A DNA stretch of 52,584 bases. Origin: Bacteroidales bacterium (GTDB taxonomy: Bacteria; Bacteroidota; Bacteroidia; Bacteroidales; Paludibacteraceae). Below, piece after piece: positions 17,035 through 26,726 of this stretch. How positions within the stretch are numbered: position 1 is the stretch's first letter; every line of letters begins with the position of its first letter. A program made the translations under genes and the position numbers. The notes under the pieces are model-generated. The model had not been told where the DNA came from. It ran no database searches and saw only the letters and a program-made list of their open reading frames with translations. Location of the stretch: contig SUWZ01000019.1 of assembly GCA_015061185.1 (NCBI GenBank), positions 1 to 52,584 on the forward strand. The letters are read 5' to 3'.

Positions 17035-19848
17035 ATGTCAGAAAAAGGAATTATAGAAATAAAAAATGCAAGAGTTCACAACCTAAAAGGGGTGGATGTT
17101 GCCATTCCGAGGGATAAATTTATTGTTGTTACCGGTTTGTCCGGATCCGGAAAATCTTCCTTGGCATTCGATACTTTGTATGCTGAGGGGCAGCGACGAT
17201 ATGTGGAGAGTTTGTCCTCTTATGCCAGACAATTTTTAGGACGTATGGGTAAGCCTGAGGTTGATTACATTAAAGGAATACCGCCGGCTATTGCCATCGA
17301 ACAAAAAGTAAATACTCGTAATCCTCGCTCTACAGTAGGTACTTCTACTGAAATTTATGAATATTTGAAACTTTTATTTGCTCGTGTTGGTCGTACCTAT
17401 TCTCCAATTTCGGGATTAGAAGTGAAAAAACATAAAATTTCTGATGTTGTAGATTTTATTTCCTCTCAAAAGGAGGGCACTAAAGGTGTCTTATTGTCCC
17501 CAATTGAGTTGCCTCAGGGGCGTACATTAAAACAACAGTTGGAGGTATATCGGACTCAAGGCTATAGCCGTGTCGAACAAAATGAGACGTTTGTCAGATT
17601 GGATGAGGAAGCTTATCAAAAATTATCTGATAAAGATCCTTTATTTTTGGTTATCGACCGTTTTGTTGTTCGTGATGATGTTGATACAAAAAATCGTTTA
17701 GCAGATTCAACTCAAACAGCTTTTTTGGAGGGAAATGGCTATTGTATTGTCCGCTTGTATAATGAAAAGGGAGAGGTGGATGCCACAGAAAAATTCTCTA
17801 TCAAATTTGAAGCTGATGGCATAATGTTTGAAGAGCCTTCTGAGTTGATGTTTAGCTTTAATGCTCCATTGGGAGCTTGCCCAACTTGCGAAGGTTTTGG
17901 TAAAATTATGGGAATTGATGAGGATTTGGTTATTCCTGATAAGTCACGTTCTGTTTATGAGGGGGCTGTGATGTGTTGGCGAGGAGAAAAAATGTCGGAG
18001 TGGCAAGCTTATTTGATTCAAAATGCTCATAAGGTTAATTTCCCTATCCATAAGCCATACATAGATCTTTCTGACGAAGAGAAGAAGATGTTGTGGAAGG
18101 GGACTTCTTATTTTCATGGAATAGATGATTTCTTTCGATTTGTTCAGGAAAATCAATATAAAATACAATATCGTGTAATGTTGGCACGATATAGAGGTAA
18201 AACAATATGTCCGGATTGTGGAGGGTCAAGGTTGAAAAAAGAGGCGAGTTACGTTAAGGTTGGAGGAAAATCAATTACAGAATTGGTCTCTATGTCGATA
18301 ACAGAACTAAAAGTTTTTTTTGACTCTTGTATCTTCTCTGAGCAAGAACAAAAAATAGCAGGTAGGTTGTTAGTGGAAATCAAAAACAGGATTAATTTAC
18401 TATTGAATGTCGGACTGAGTTATCTTACGTTAGATCGTCTCTCTAATTCTCTTTCAGGAGGAGAAAGTCAGCGTATAAATTTGGTAACATCTTTGGGTAG
18501 TAGTTTGGTTGGTTCGTTATATATTTTGGATGAACCGAGTATTGGTTTGCATCCGAGAGATACTCATCTCTTAATTGATGTTTTGCAGCAATTGATGCGG
18601 TTGGGGAATACGGTTTTGGTGGTAGAACATGAGGAGGCTTTTATGCGTGCTGCGGATTATATCATAGATATGGGTCCGGAGGCAGGACGAAAAGGAGGTC
18701 GTGTTGTTTTTCAAGGCGTGTTAACGGATAAAATTTTAAAAGATAAGGCGTTAAATACAGAGAGTTATACGATTAAATATTTAAATGGAATAGAACAAAT
18801 TGAGGTTCCAACTTCTCGTCGCAGGTGGAGTAATTACATAGAACTTCACAATGTTCGTCATCATAATTTGAAATCAATTGATGTTAAATTCCCTTTGAAT
18901 GTTTTTACGGTGGTAACAGGAGTCAGTGGTTCCGGCAAATCCTCCTTGGTGCATGATGTTTTTTATGCTGCATTAAGGCGCGAGTTGGGAGAATCAGCTG
19001 ATAAACCGGGACTATATGGGAAAATGTCGGGGAGTATCAACCGAATAAAAAATGTAGAGTTTGTTGATCAAAATCCAATAGGAAAGTCTTCTCGTTCCAA
19101 TCCGGTAACTTATGTTAAGGCTTACGATGAGATTCGTAAATTGTATGCAGAACAACCTTTAGCAAAGCAAATGGGATTTTCAGCTGCTTACTTTTCATTT
19201 AATGTGGAAGGAGGAAGGTGTGAGGAGTGCAAAGGAGAGGGAACTATCACGGTGGAAATGCAGTTTATGGCAGATTTGGTGTTGACCTGTGATGCTTGTC
19301 AAGGAAAGCGATTTAAGTCGGATGTTTTGGAGGTGCTTTATAGGGATGTCTCTATATATGATGTTTTGGAAATGACTGTAAATCAGGCTATAGAATTTTT
19401 CTCAGTTGGTGATATGGGTGTATTGGAAAAAAAGATTGTCAAAAAACTAAAGCCTTTGCAAGATGTGGGATTAGGGTATGTTAAATTGGGACAATCGTCT
19501 GATACACTTTCCGGAGGAGAAAGTCAGCGGGTTAAGTTGGCTGCTATGTTGGGGATGGAGAAGGTGGAGCCGATGTTGTTTATTTTTGATGAGCCTACAA
19601 CCGGACTTCATTTTCATGATGTAAAAACATTAATGAAGGCTTTCGATGCACTTATCGAAAAAGGACATACGATTGTTGTGGTAGAACATGATTTGGACGT
19701 AATTAAGTGTGCAGATCATGTGATAGATATAGGACCTGAGGGAGGCGATAAAGGAGGGTATTTAATCTATGCCGGTACTCCAGAAGGGTTGGCAGATTGT
19801 CCGGAGTCGGTTACCGGAAGGTTCTTGAAACAAAAACTTGCTAATTAG
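17035..19848 (+). CDS. uvrA: Excinuclease ABC subunit A
   Basis: The 937-residue protein (start at ATG 17035, MSEKGIIEIKNARVHNLKGV) is the damage-sensing ATPase of nucleotide excision repair. It has two ABC modules: Walker A GLSGSGKSS near 33 and GVSGSGKSS near 632, signatures LSGGESQRINL (about 478) and LSGGESQRVKL (about 823), and Walker B LYILDEPSIGLH and LFIFDEPTTGLHFH. Zinc-binding CxxC pairs are seen at CPTCEGFGK, CPDCGGSR, CEECKGEG and CDACQGKR. Length is normal for the family. The TsaC-like gene follows after about 50 bases and may be co-transcribed. Confidence 0.97.
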   Translation: MSEKGIIEIKNARVHNLKGVDVAIPRDKFIVVTGLSGSGKSSLAFDTLYAEGQRRYVESLSSYARQFLGRMGKPEVDYIKGIPPAIAIEQKVNTRNPRSTVGTSTEIYEYLKLLFARVGRTYSPISGLEVKKHKISDVVDFISSQKEGTKGVLLSPIELPQGRTLKQQLEVYRTQGYSRVEQNETFVRLDEEAYQKLSDKDPLFLVIDRFVVRDDVDTKNRLADSTQTAFLEGNGYCIVRLYNEKGEVDATEKFSIKFEADGIMFEEPSELMFSFNAPLGACPTCEGFGKIMGIDEDLVIPDKSRSVYEGAVMCWRGEKMSEWQAYLIQNAHKVNFPIHKPYIDLSDEEKKMLWKGTSYFHGIDDFFRFVQENQYKIQYRVMLARYRGKTICPDCGGSRLKKEASYVKVGGKSITELVSMSITELKVFFDSCIFSEQEQKIAGRLLVEIKNRINLLLNVGLSYLTLDRLSNSLSGGESQRINLVTSLGSSLVGSLYILDEPSIGLHPRDTHLLIDVLQQLMRLGNTVLVVEHEEAFMRAADYIIDMGPEAGRKGGRVVFQGVLTDKILKDKALNTESYTIKYLNGIEQIEVPTSRRRWSNYIELHNVRHHNLKSIDVKFPLNVFTVVTGVSGSGKSSLVHDVFYAALRRELGESADKPGLYGKMSGSINRIKNVEFVDQNPIGKSSRSNPVTYVKAYDEIRKLYAEQPLAKQMGFSAAYFSFNVEGGRCEECKGEGTITVEMQFMADLVLTCDACQGKRFKSDVLEVLYRDVSIYDVLEMTVNQAIEFFSVGDMGVLEKKIVKKLKPLQDVGLGYVKLGQSSDTLSGGESQRVKLAAMLGMEKVEPMLFIFDEPTTGLHFHDVKTLMKAFDALIEKGHTIVVVEHDLDVIKCADHVIDIGPEGGDKGGYLIYAGTPEGLADCPESVTGRFLKQKLAN

Positions 19849-19898
19849 CTTCTAAGTTGATATTTAGCATGATGTTTTATGAATTAATGATAAATAAA

Positions 19899-20462
19899 AT
19901 GAAGGAAGAGATAAAAAAAATAGTAAAAATATTAAATTCAGGAGGAGTTATTTTATATCCTACCGATACGTTGTGGGGAATAGGTTGTGATGCAACAAAT
20001 GAGAGTGCAGTTCAACGTATTTATGAACTGAAACGTCGGTCTGATTCCAAATCATTGCTGGTATTGACAGATGATATAACTAAGATTGAAAGGGTAGTGG
20101 ATGAGGTTCCTGAAATTGCGTATCAGTTAGTAGAAGTGAGTGAAAAACCTCTTACGATTGTCTATCCCAAAGGAAAGAATTTAGCGTCTAATTTGTTAGC
20201 CGAAGATGGGAGTGTAGGTATTCGGGTAACAAAAGAGATTTTTTCTAAATCATTGTGTGAGGCATTCAGAAGACCAATAGTTTCAACTTCTGCCAATATC
20301 AGTGGAGAAACAACACCTTTCTCTTTTCAAGAAATTTCAAAAGAGATATTGGAGGGGGTTGATTACGTCGTTGAATATGGGCGTGATCTTCCTTGTGCAG
20401 AAAAAGCTTCTTCTATAATGAAATTAGAGGTTGATGGATCGTTTAAAATTATAAGAGAGTGA
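19899..20462 (+). CDS. Sua5/YrdC-type L-threonylcarbamoyladenylate synthase
   Basis: The 187-residue protein (ATG at 19899, MKEEIKKIVKIL) has the YrdC fold markers: GGVILYPTDTLWGIGCDA at about 14-31 and KRRSDSKSLLVLT at about 44-56, then IVSTSANISGE at about 127-137. It makes threonylcarbamoyl-AMP for the t6A modification of ANN-decoding tRNAs, in the cytoplasm with TsaB, TsaD and TsaE. Members of similar length are called TsaC or YrdC. Its stop overlaps the ATG of the following sugar transferase (TGATG), suggesting translational coupling. Earlier in-frame ATG codons exist at 19869, 19872 and 19887. Confidence 0.9.
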   Translation: MKEEIKKIVKILNSGGVILYPTDTLWGIGCDATNESAVQRIYELKRRSDSKSLLVLTDDITKIERVVDEVPEIAYQLVEVSEKPLTIVYPKGKNLASNLLAEDGSVGIRVTKEIFSKSLCEAFRRPIVSTSANISGETTPFSFQEISKEILEGVDYVVEYGRDLPCAEKASSIMKLEVDGSFKIIRE

Positions 20463-21889
20463 TGGAAGATTTAAAAAAGAAAAAGAGTTCTCAGCGAGTC
20501 AAGTATATTGTAATGGATATGTTGGCATCGTTGTTGGCTTATATCCTTTTTTTTGCATTTCGTCGCATAGAAATAGAGTCCTCTTTTATTCAAGAGATAC
20601 AACTCTTCTCTCCTGTATATAACTTTTGGAAACTCTTTTTTGGAATCCCTATCTATTGGCTTTTCGTTTTTTGGTTGTCTGGCTATTATAATAAGCCCTT
20701 TGCAAAATCAAGGATAGCAGAGTTTCTGCAAACGTTGATAAGTACTTTTGTGGGGAGTTTGGGATTGTTCTTTATTCTTTTATTGAATGATCCTGTTGTA
20801 CATTATCATCAGTATTATCTCTCTTTTTTATTGTTATTTACCTCCTATTTTATTGTGGTTTATCTGGTCCGATATACCTTAACAAGGATTACAACAAACA
20901 ACATCCATAACCGAATTTGGGGTTTTAATACCTTGATAATTGGAGCAGGAGAGTCCGCCTTGCGTCTGGTTGAAGATTTGGAGTCGAAACCTAAATCAAC
21001 AGGAAATATTGTTTGTGGATTTTTGTCGATCGATGAAGAAAAAATTGTGGTGCCAAATGATAGAGTGTTGGGGGGTATATCAAGGTTAGAGGAGGTGTTG
21101 TATCAATATGATATTGAAGAAGTTATTGTGGCAATAGAGAATCGAGATAATGATGAAATTTATCGGTATATCTATAGGTTATATCCATACGATATTGAGG
21201 TGAGGATGTTGCCCGATGATAGAGATTTGTTGTTAGGAAGGGTATCGCTTTCCAATGTTTATGGCATTCCATTGGTGAATGTTATGGAATTAAAAATTTC
21301 AGATTTTGAATTAAACTTAAAACGATTTCTGGATATTTTGTTCTCCACTTTGATGTTAGTGATTCTTTCCCCATTATTTCTATTTTTGTCAGTTCTTATC
21401 AAAATAGATTCGAAAGGTACAATCTTTTACAAGCAGCAGCGATTAGGCTTGTATGGAAAACCCTTCTATATCTATAAATTTAGAACTATGATTGAGGAGG
21501 CAGAAAAAGAGGGGATGCCTCAGTTGTCTTCAGAAGGGGATTGTAGAATTACGAGGATAGGGAAGTTTTTACGCAAGTACAGAATCGATGAATTACCACA
21601 GTTTATTAATGTGTTACTTGGAGATATGTCGGTAGTTGGACCACGCCCGGAACGAGCTTATTTTGAATCACAAATTATGGAAAGAGTGCCCTATTTTAGT
21701 ATAGTGCATAAAGTTCGTCCAGGTATTACCTCTTTAGGTATGGTAAAATATGGTTATGCCAATAGCATTGAAAAAATGTTGGATAGACTGAAGTATGATA
21801 TCATTTATATGGAGAATATTTCGTTATTGTTGGATTTTAAAATCTTGATTTACACGATTCAAACCGTAATTAGTGGTAGAGGTGTTTGA
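20462..21889 (+). CDS. Polyprenyl-phosphate sugar-1-phosphate transferase (exopolysaccharide-initiating)
   Basis: The 475-residue protein has the WbaP/WcaJ-like plan: four or five N-terminal transmembrane helices (about 16-140), a central Rossmann-like domain (TLIIGAGESALRLVED at about 157-172), one hydrophobic helix (about 280-305), and a C-terminal catalytic domain with KQQRLGLYGKPFYIYKFRTM at about 322-341 and RKYRIDELPQFINVLLGDMS (about 369-388) then VGPRPERAYF. It should transfer a sugar phosphate to undecaprenyl phosphate, starting a surface polysaccharide. No other polysaccharide genes are next to it. It is translationally coupled to the TsaC-like gene and ends two bases from the convergent regulator gene. 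Confidence 0.9.
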   Translation: MEDLKKKKSSQRVKYIVMDMLASLLAYILFFAFRRIEIESSFIQEIQLFSPVYNFWKLFFGIPIYWLFVFWLSGYYNKPFAKSRIAEFLQTLISTFVGSLGLFFILLLNDPVVHYHQYYLSFLLLFTSYFIVVYLVRYTLTRITTNNIHNRIWGFNTLIIGAGESALRLVEDLESKPKSTGNIVCGFLSIDEEKIVVPNDRVLGGISRLEEVLYQYDIEEVIVAIENRDNDEIYRYIYRLYPYDIEVRMLPDDRDLLLGRVSLSNVYGIPLVNVMELKISDFELNLKRFLDILFSTLMLVILSPLFLFLSVLIKIDSKGTIFYKQQRLGLYGKPFYIYKFRTMIEEAEKEGMPQLSSEGDCRITRIGKFLRKYRIDELPQFINVLLGDMSVVGPRPERAYFESQIMERVPYFSIVHKVRPGITSLGMVKYGYANSIEKMLDRLKYDIIYMENISLLLDFKILIYTIQTVISGRGV

Positions 21890-21891
21890 TC

Positions 21892-24800
21892 TTACAGCAC
21901 CTCTTTATTTTCATGTTTTTTTTGGTATAGACTTGGGGACATTCCATACTTGTCAGAAAAACATTGTCCAAAATATTTAGGATCAGAGAATCCTACAGAA
22001 TAAGCGACATCAGCAATACTCTGTTTACCACTTTTTAGAATCTCTGCAGCATAATCCAATCTCACTCCTTTGATGTACTCGGAGGGTGAAATTCCTGTGA
22101 TAGCCTTGAATTTTCTGAATAATTGCACTCTGCTTAAAGCAGTTTTATCGGCTAAAAATTCTACGGTTAAATTGGTCTCTGCAATGTTCTTGTAGATAAT
22201 CTCTGTGATCTTTCTAATAAATGCGTCTTCTTGATTTTCCGGAATTCCTAATATTGAGGAGTGGGTGATTTTGTTCTTAAACAGTTCGCGCTGACGCTCT
22301 TTGTTCTTTATTAAAGTTGCCACTTTTGCTTTCAGTACATCTGCGTTGAAAGGTTTGGCAACGTAGTCATCTGCACCGCAGGATATTCCTTCTAATTGGC
22401 TGTTTACATTGTCTTCTGAAGTAAGCATAATTAGAGGAATATGTTGTGTCAGTGTGTCATGTTTAAGTTCTCTACAAAGTTCAATGCCATTTTTCTTTGG
22501 CATGATAATATCGGATATGATTAAATCCGGAATCTCTTTAATTGCAATATCTAAGGCATCTTCTCCATTATCTGCCGATAAAATATTGTAGTTGGGTTGA
22601 AAAAGTTGACAAACAAATTTTAATATTTCAGAGTTATCATCAACTATTAATAGACTTTTATCTTTAGAATCAGCTTCGTTACAATAATTATCCAAAGGGG
22701 CAACCTCTTCGTTTTCTAAAATTTTTGTTGATTCTCCTTTAGGGAAGGAGATGGAGATATGAGTACCTTTGTTGACTTCACTTTGTATATCAATTATTCC
22801 ATGATTGGCAAGAATAAACTCATGACAAATTTTTAGCCCCAGTCCGGAACCCTTCTCATTTTCAGTCCCGAATGTTGTCTGGGTTACATTCTCTTTGAAT
22901 AAATTGTTCATTTGTTGTTCTGACATTCCTATACCGCTATCAATAATTTCCCATACAATGTATTTATTGTTTTCAGAAATTTTTATAGAGATTTCCCCTT
23001 GCTTATGGGTAAATTTTATCGCATTGTTTAGCAGATTTCTAAATATGGTGCCAACCATTCGTTCGTCTATGTAGGCGGAACGGTTGGTAGAGGTGTGACA
23101 AGTAACCTTGATAGCCTTATCGTTGATATGGTTTTGATGAAGAGTGATACACTCTTTTGTCAGGGCATCCAAGAAGGTGTCATTGGGAGAGTAAAGTATT
23201 GTCTGATTTTCTATTCTTGCCCATTGTAAAAGATTTTCCATCTGTTCTTGTAACTTGTGGGCAGATTTTTCTGCTTGCAAAATTTGCGGATCATTCCCAT
23301 CTCCTTTTTCCCTTGATAGTGCTAAATTCCCAATGATAGAGGTGAGAGGATTGCGCAAGTCGTGAGCCAAAATAGATAAAATTTTATCTTTTGTATCAAG
23401 TGTTTTATCTAAGCGTTTGTTTTGCAGTTCCAAACTCTCTTTCTGTTTCTCTATCTCAGAATTCTTTAATCGCAACTCTTCAGTTCGTTCCAAAACCAAT
23501 TTTTCTAATTTTACCTGTTTGTCTCTCAACTTTCTTTCCCTTTCTCTGATTCCGAGGAAGAGAACAAGCAAGAATATAGATGAAGCTGTTATCCTAAACC
23601 ACCAAGTTTTCCACCATGGAGGAAGAACAACAATTGTAAGCGGTTTTGTATAGCTGCTGCAGTTCCCATTAATATCGCAAGCTTGAACCTGAAAGGAATA
23701 GGTTTTAGGAGCTAAGTTAGTGAAATAGCCTCTTGTTTCATATCCGACATCTATCCAATCTGAGTGGAATCCATCCAATTTATATTTATAACGAAGCAAT
23801 TGTGGGTGATCGAAATTGATTCCAAAATATTCAATGCTAACATTGTTTTTGTCATAATCCAAATAGATAGTATCTATTTCTCCGATAGTTTTATTGAGTA
23901 TCCCGGATGAGTCAAAAGGAGTAATCTCTTCTCCCCATATATATAGGTTGCTCAAGTAAATCTTAGGTTGGGAATTTTGGACGGGTTCTTCTTGAGGAGA
24001 AAATACAAATAATCCATTATTTGAACCTATAAGAAATTTACGTTTACCGACTTTGTACATAGAGCGGTTAGTAAAGGTATTTTGATTTAAATCTTTTGAA
24101 AAATCGAAATACTGAACATCTTTTGTATCGTGGTTATACTTGATGATTCTTTCCAATGCAACAATCCAAAGATTTCCCTTATCGTCTTCGTCAATTGAGT
24201 TGATATTGGATTTTATAAAAAAGTTTTTCCCGATGTTTTCAATGTGATTTTTCTCTGGATTATATAGCCCTAATCCCTTTGATGCAGTGGCAATCCAAAT
24301 ACGACCTTTAGAATCTTCAAAAGACATTTTAATCTCGTTTATGGATAAATGTTCTTCATTCTTAAATTTTATTCGTTCATATTTATTCTCTTTATAAGTA
24401 TATATTCCTTCACTGGTACTAACCCACAAACACCCCTTTCGATCTTTCATAAAATGTATGACCCATTGAGGGTTAGAGGGGGAAAAAATGGCTTCATGAG
24501 AGTTGTATTTATTGTCAATAAACTTTGTTTGAATATTTAATCTGCAAACACCACCTCCATCGGTAGCCAACCAAATATAATCATCATCCACCAAAATATT
24601 TCTTACAGAATTATTGGTAAGAGAGTTGGTGTCATTAGGGTTGTTTACGTAGCATTTGATCTTGTTGTTTTGGGGAGAATATTCAATCAATCCTAAATCT
24701 TTTTGTCCCCAAGTACCCATCCAAAAATGACCATTTTTATCCTCTTCGACATCCAAAATAATTTTACCAAACCTATTGTCATGAGTAAATTGGTTGGTTT

Positions 24801-25929
24801 GAGGTGTATAGTAATTGAGTCCTCCTCCATCTGTTCCTACAATGATTTTTTCTCCATAATTGGCAAAGCAGGTAACGGCATTGTGAGACAATGTTGTTTT
24901 ATCATCTTTGTGATGTTTTAAAATGTTGTAAGAGTTAGAGTTTCTGCTCGAAAAGTAGAGCCAAAATAGGTGAGTTCCAATCCAAATATTATCATGAGAA
25001 TCTTTCAGTATGGAACTTATGGTTAAGAAATCGGTATTGGGAGGGAATTGAAATTCAGTGTTTGTAAACTCTTCTGTCTGTAGATCGTATTTTAGCAATT
25101 CACCATTTACAGAGCCTATCCACAGTTTTTTATCATTATCTTCAAAGAAAGAAAGAATGTAGTCGCTTTTGATTTGTTCCGGATTGGTTTGGGTAGATAA
25201 GTTTTTCATCCTATTGGACTCTATATCCAGAACAAAAAGCCCATTGTCGGTTGTTCCAATGTATAGTTTTTTGTTAGAACAATATCTCATACATCTGATG
25301 GGAGATTGTTTATCTATATGGTTTTCGTAGGTCATGCTATTCATTTCTTCAGTCTGAAAATCCAGAAAGTGCAATCCGGTCAACAATGAACCCACCCAAA
25401 CACCATTGTCAGCAATTGCAAAGCAACTGCCATTCATAATAGGGTAGCTCTTGATCTGAGATAGGTCGGGACTAAGTTTTATAAGTTCTGCATAAGTTAA
25501 GACCCAAATATTCCCGTATTTATCTTCGTCCATCCATGCAACATCGTGTGTACACTCTTTGTACTGAGTTATGCGATCGAATCTATCTAATTTTCTATCA
25601 TAAAGAGCAATCCCACTATTTGTTCCTATCCATAACCTTTTTTGGGAATCTTCCAAAACTTTCCTTACGTTGTTGTGTGGAATAGAGTGGGGGTCTGTCT
25701 CATTTTCGCTATAATGTTTGTATTTGATCCCATTAAATTTTGCCAATCCATTTTCTGTTCCCAACCATAAAAAACCTTGAAAATCTTCTTGGACCTCATG
25801 AATATTCCCGTATGGTACATTGGATTGTATTGGAATATTGGTAAATCGAGCTACATCTTCTTTTCCAAACAAGGGAAAAGATAGGATAAATGTTAATAAT
25901 ATTATTATATATAGATATTTACTTTTCAT
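21892..25929 (-). CDS. Hybrid two-component system sensor/regulator (HTCS)
   Basis: This 1345-residue one-protein signalling system has, in order: signal peptide (1-22); about 14 periplasmic beta-propeller repeats (about 40-670, with repeated IWIGT, LWIGS and LWLGTENGL motifs); a Y_Y_Y domain (about 690-770); one transmembrane helix (about 778-797); a coiled coil; HisKA with the H-box SILAHDLRNPLTS (about 853-865); an HATPase domain with IDSGIGMS and GSGLGLKI; a receiver domain (about 1091-1205) with phospho-acceptor in SDIIMPKKNG (D1140); and an AraC helix-turn-helix (about 1240-1338). Such proteins sense glycans in the periplasm and activate polysaccharide-utilisation genes. No susC/susD pair lies nearby, so its target is unclear. 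Confidence 0.95.
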   Translation of the reverse strand: MKSKYLYIIILLTFILSFPLFGKEDVARFTNIPIQSNVPYGNIHEVQEDFQGFLWLGTENGLAKFNGIKYKHYSENETDPHSIPHNNVRKVLEDSQKRLWIGTNSGIALYDRKLDRFDRITQYKECTHDVAWMDEDKYGNIWVLTYAELIKLSPDLSQIKSYPIMNGSCFAIADNGVWVGSLLTGLHFLDFQTEEMNSMTYENHIDKQSPIRCMRYCSNKKLYIGTTDNGLFVLDIESNRMKNLSTQTNPEQIKSDYILSFFEDNDKKLWIGSVNGELLKYDLQTEEFTNTEFQFPPNTDFLTISSILKDSHDNIWIGTHLFWLYFSSRNSNSYNILKHHKDDKTTLSHNAVTCFANYGEKIIVGTDGGGLNYYTPQTNQFTHDNRFGKIILDVEEDKNGHFWMGTWGQKDLGLIEYSPQNNKIKCYVNNPNDTNSLTNNSVRNILVDDDYIWLATDGGGVCRLNIQTKFIDNKYNSHEAIFSPSNPQWVIHFMKDRKGCLWVSTSEGIYTYKENKYERIKFKNEEHLSINEIKMSFEDSKGRIWIATASKGLGLYNPEKNHIENIGKNFFIKSNINSIDEDDKGNLWIVALERIIKYNHDTKDVQYFDFSKDLNQNTFTNRSMYKVGKRKFLIGSNNGLFVFSPQEEPVQNSQPKIYLSNLYIWGEEITPFDSSGILNKTIGEIDTIYLDYDKNNVSIEYFGINFDHPQLLRYKYKLDGFHSDWIDVGYETRGYFTNLAPKTYSFQVQACDINGNCSSYTKPLTIVVLPPWWKTWWFRITASSIFLLVLFLGIRERERKLRDKQVKLEKLVLERTEELRLKNSEIEKQKESLELQNKRLDKTLDTKDKILSILAHDLRNPLTSIIGNLALSREKGDGNDPQILQAEKSAHKLQEQMENLLQWARIENQTILYSPNDTFLDALTKECITLHQNHINDKAIKVTCHTSTNRSAYIDERMVGTIFRNLLNNAIKFTHKQGEISIKISENNKYIVWEIIDSGIGMSEQQMNNLFKENVTQTTFGTENEKGSGLGLKICHEFILANHGIIDIQSEVNKGTHISISFPKGESTKILENEEVAPLDNYCNEADSKDKSLLIVDDNSEILKFVCQLFQPNYNILSADNGEDALDIAIKEIPDLIISDIIMPKKNGIELCRELKHDTLTQHIPLIMLTSEDNVNSQLEGISCGADDYVAKPFNADVLKAKVATLIKNKERQRELFKNKITHSSILGIPENQEDAFIRKITEIIYKNIAETNLTVEFLADKTALSRVQLFRKFKAITGISPSEYIKGVRLDYAAEILKSGKQSIADVAYSVGFSDPKYFGQCFSDKYGMSPSLYQKKHENKEVL

Positions 25930-25956
25930 ATATAACCGTTGCAGAAAACATTTTTA

Positions 25957-25964
25957 CAAAAATA
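25957..25964 (-). promoter_or_regulatory. -7 promoter element of the hybrid regulator gene
   Basis: TATTTTTG on the minus strand, a TAnnTTTG match, about 28 bases before the start at 25929. No clear -33 TTTG. Confidence 0.45.
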
Positions 25965-26009
25965 TGAAAAAGATTTTATGAATTATGTATGTTTTATAAA
26001 AAAAATGTT

Positions 26010-26017
26010 TATCTTTG
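26010..26017 (+). promoter_or_regulatory. -7 promoter element of tRNA-Met
   Basis: TATCTTTG, a perfect TAnnTTTG match, 19 bases before the mature tRNA 5' end. Confidence 0.65.
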
Positions 26018-26036
26018 CACCGCAATTCAGAAATGA

Positions 26037-26110
26037 GGCGGGGTAGCTCAGTTGGTTAGAGCGTCGGATTCATAACCCGGAGGTCACGAGTTCAATTCTC
26101 GTCCCCGCTA
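26037..26110 (+). tRNA. tRNA-Met (anticodon CAT)
   Basis: A 74-base cloverleaf: acceptor GGCGGGG pairs with CCCCGCT (one G-T at the top), D-arm GCTCAGTTGGTTAGAGC, anticodon loop TTCATAA, T-arm ACGAG-TTCAATT-CTCGT, discriminator A. The sequence is of elongator type; CCA is not encoded. Confidence 0.93.
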
Positions 26111-26111
26111 C

Positions 26112-26138
26112 AAAGAGGCTAAAAGCCTCTTTTTTTTT
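26112..26138 (+). terminator. Terminator of tRNA-Met
   Basis: AAAGAGGC (26112-26119) pairs with GCCTCTTT (26125-26132), followed by a T run. Confidence 0.8.
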
Positions 26139-26257
26139 GACTGTAGATGAATATATTCTTTTTTTTTAATTATTTGACTATTAGTATTGTATGATAAATA
26201 ATTAAAGAAAATGTAAAAAAAAATAGTCAAAAATTAGGGGAATAGATAAAAATGTAC

Positions 26258-26265
26258 TATTTTTG
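26258..26265 (+). promoter_or_regulatory. -7 promoter element of tRNA-Arg
   Basis: TATTTTTG, a TAnnTTTG match, 19 bases before the mature tRNA 5' end, the same spacing as for tRNA-Met. Confidence 0.6.
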
Positions 26266-26284
26266 CACCACCAATTTAGAGGAT

Positions 26285-26358
26285 GGTCGGGTAGCTCAGC
26301 TGGATAGAGCAACAGCCTTCTAAGCTGTGGGTCAAGGGTTCGAATCCCTTCCTGATCA
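26285..26358 (+). tRNA. tRNA-Arg (anticodon TCT)
   Basis: A 74-base cloverleaf: acceptor GGTCGGG pairs with CCTGATC (two G-T pairs), D-arm GCTCAGCTGGATAGAGC, anticodon stem-loop with loop CTTCTAA and anticodon TCT, T-arm AAGGG-TTCGAAT-CCCTT, discriminator A. It reads AGA/AGG codons. Confidence 0.93.
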
Positions 26359-26360
26359 CG

Positions 26361-26406
26361 AAAGACTGAAAGTCAGTATTTTAAATATTGCTTTCAGTCT
26401 TTTTTG
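26361..26406 (+). terminator. Terminator of tRNA-Arg
   Basis: AAAGACTGAAAG (26361-26372) pairs perfectly with CTTTCAGTCTTT (26391-26402), followed by Ts. Confidence 0.85.
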
Positions 26407-26726
26407 TTTAAAACTGCGACGCAAATGCGACATCGGTTCACTATTTTTTTACTTAGAATGAAAATTTGAACTATATTGGGATTAATGATTTAATGCTATA
26501 TAACGCAGGCGATAATCAATGTTGTAAAGATTTTTTTCGCAGATGTTCTTTGCTGATAGATAGGTGACACCAAGTTTTATATGGATTTTTAATTTCCATA
26601 ACTTGCTGTCTTGTTATTCCTGAGTATTTTTATTGTTGCAGGTTAACTATATCGTAGCCACTCGTAAAAATATTTCAATATTTTGTATACTCCAAAGCTA
26701 TCTTTATATGATATTTTGTAAAATCA
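26407..26726. other. Gene-poor stretch downstream of tRNA-Arg
   Basis: About 320 bases without a supportable gene. It begins with a short tandem-like motif (GCGACGCAAATGCGAC at about 26418-26433). A position right after a tRNA is a common integration site, but no integrase, att duplication or element boundary can be shown. Confidence 0.4.

Noticed and set aside
26407-26726. Integrated element remnant after tRNA-Arg
   Set aside because: No integrase, no duplicated tRNA 3' end and no element genes are seen; position alone is not enough.
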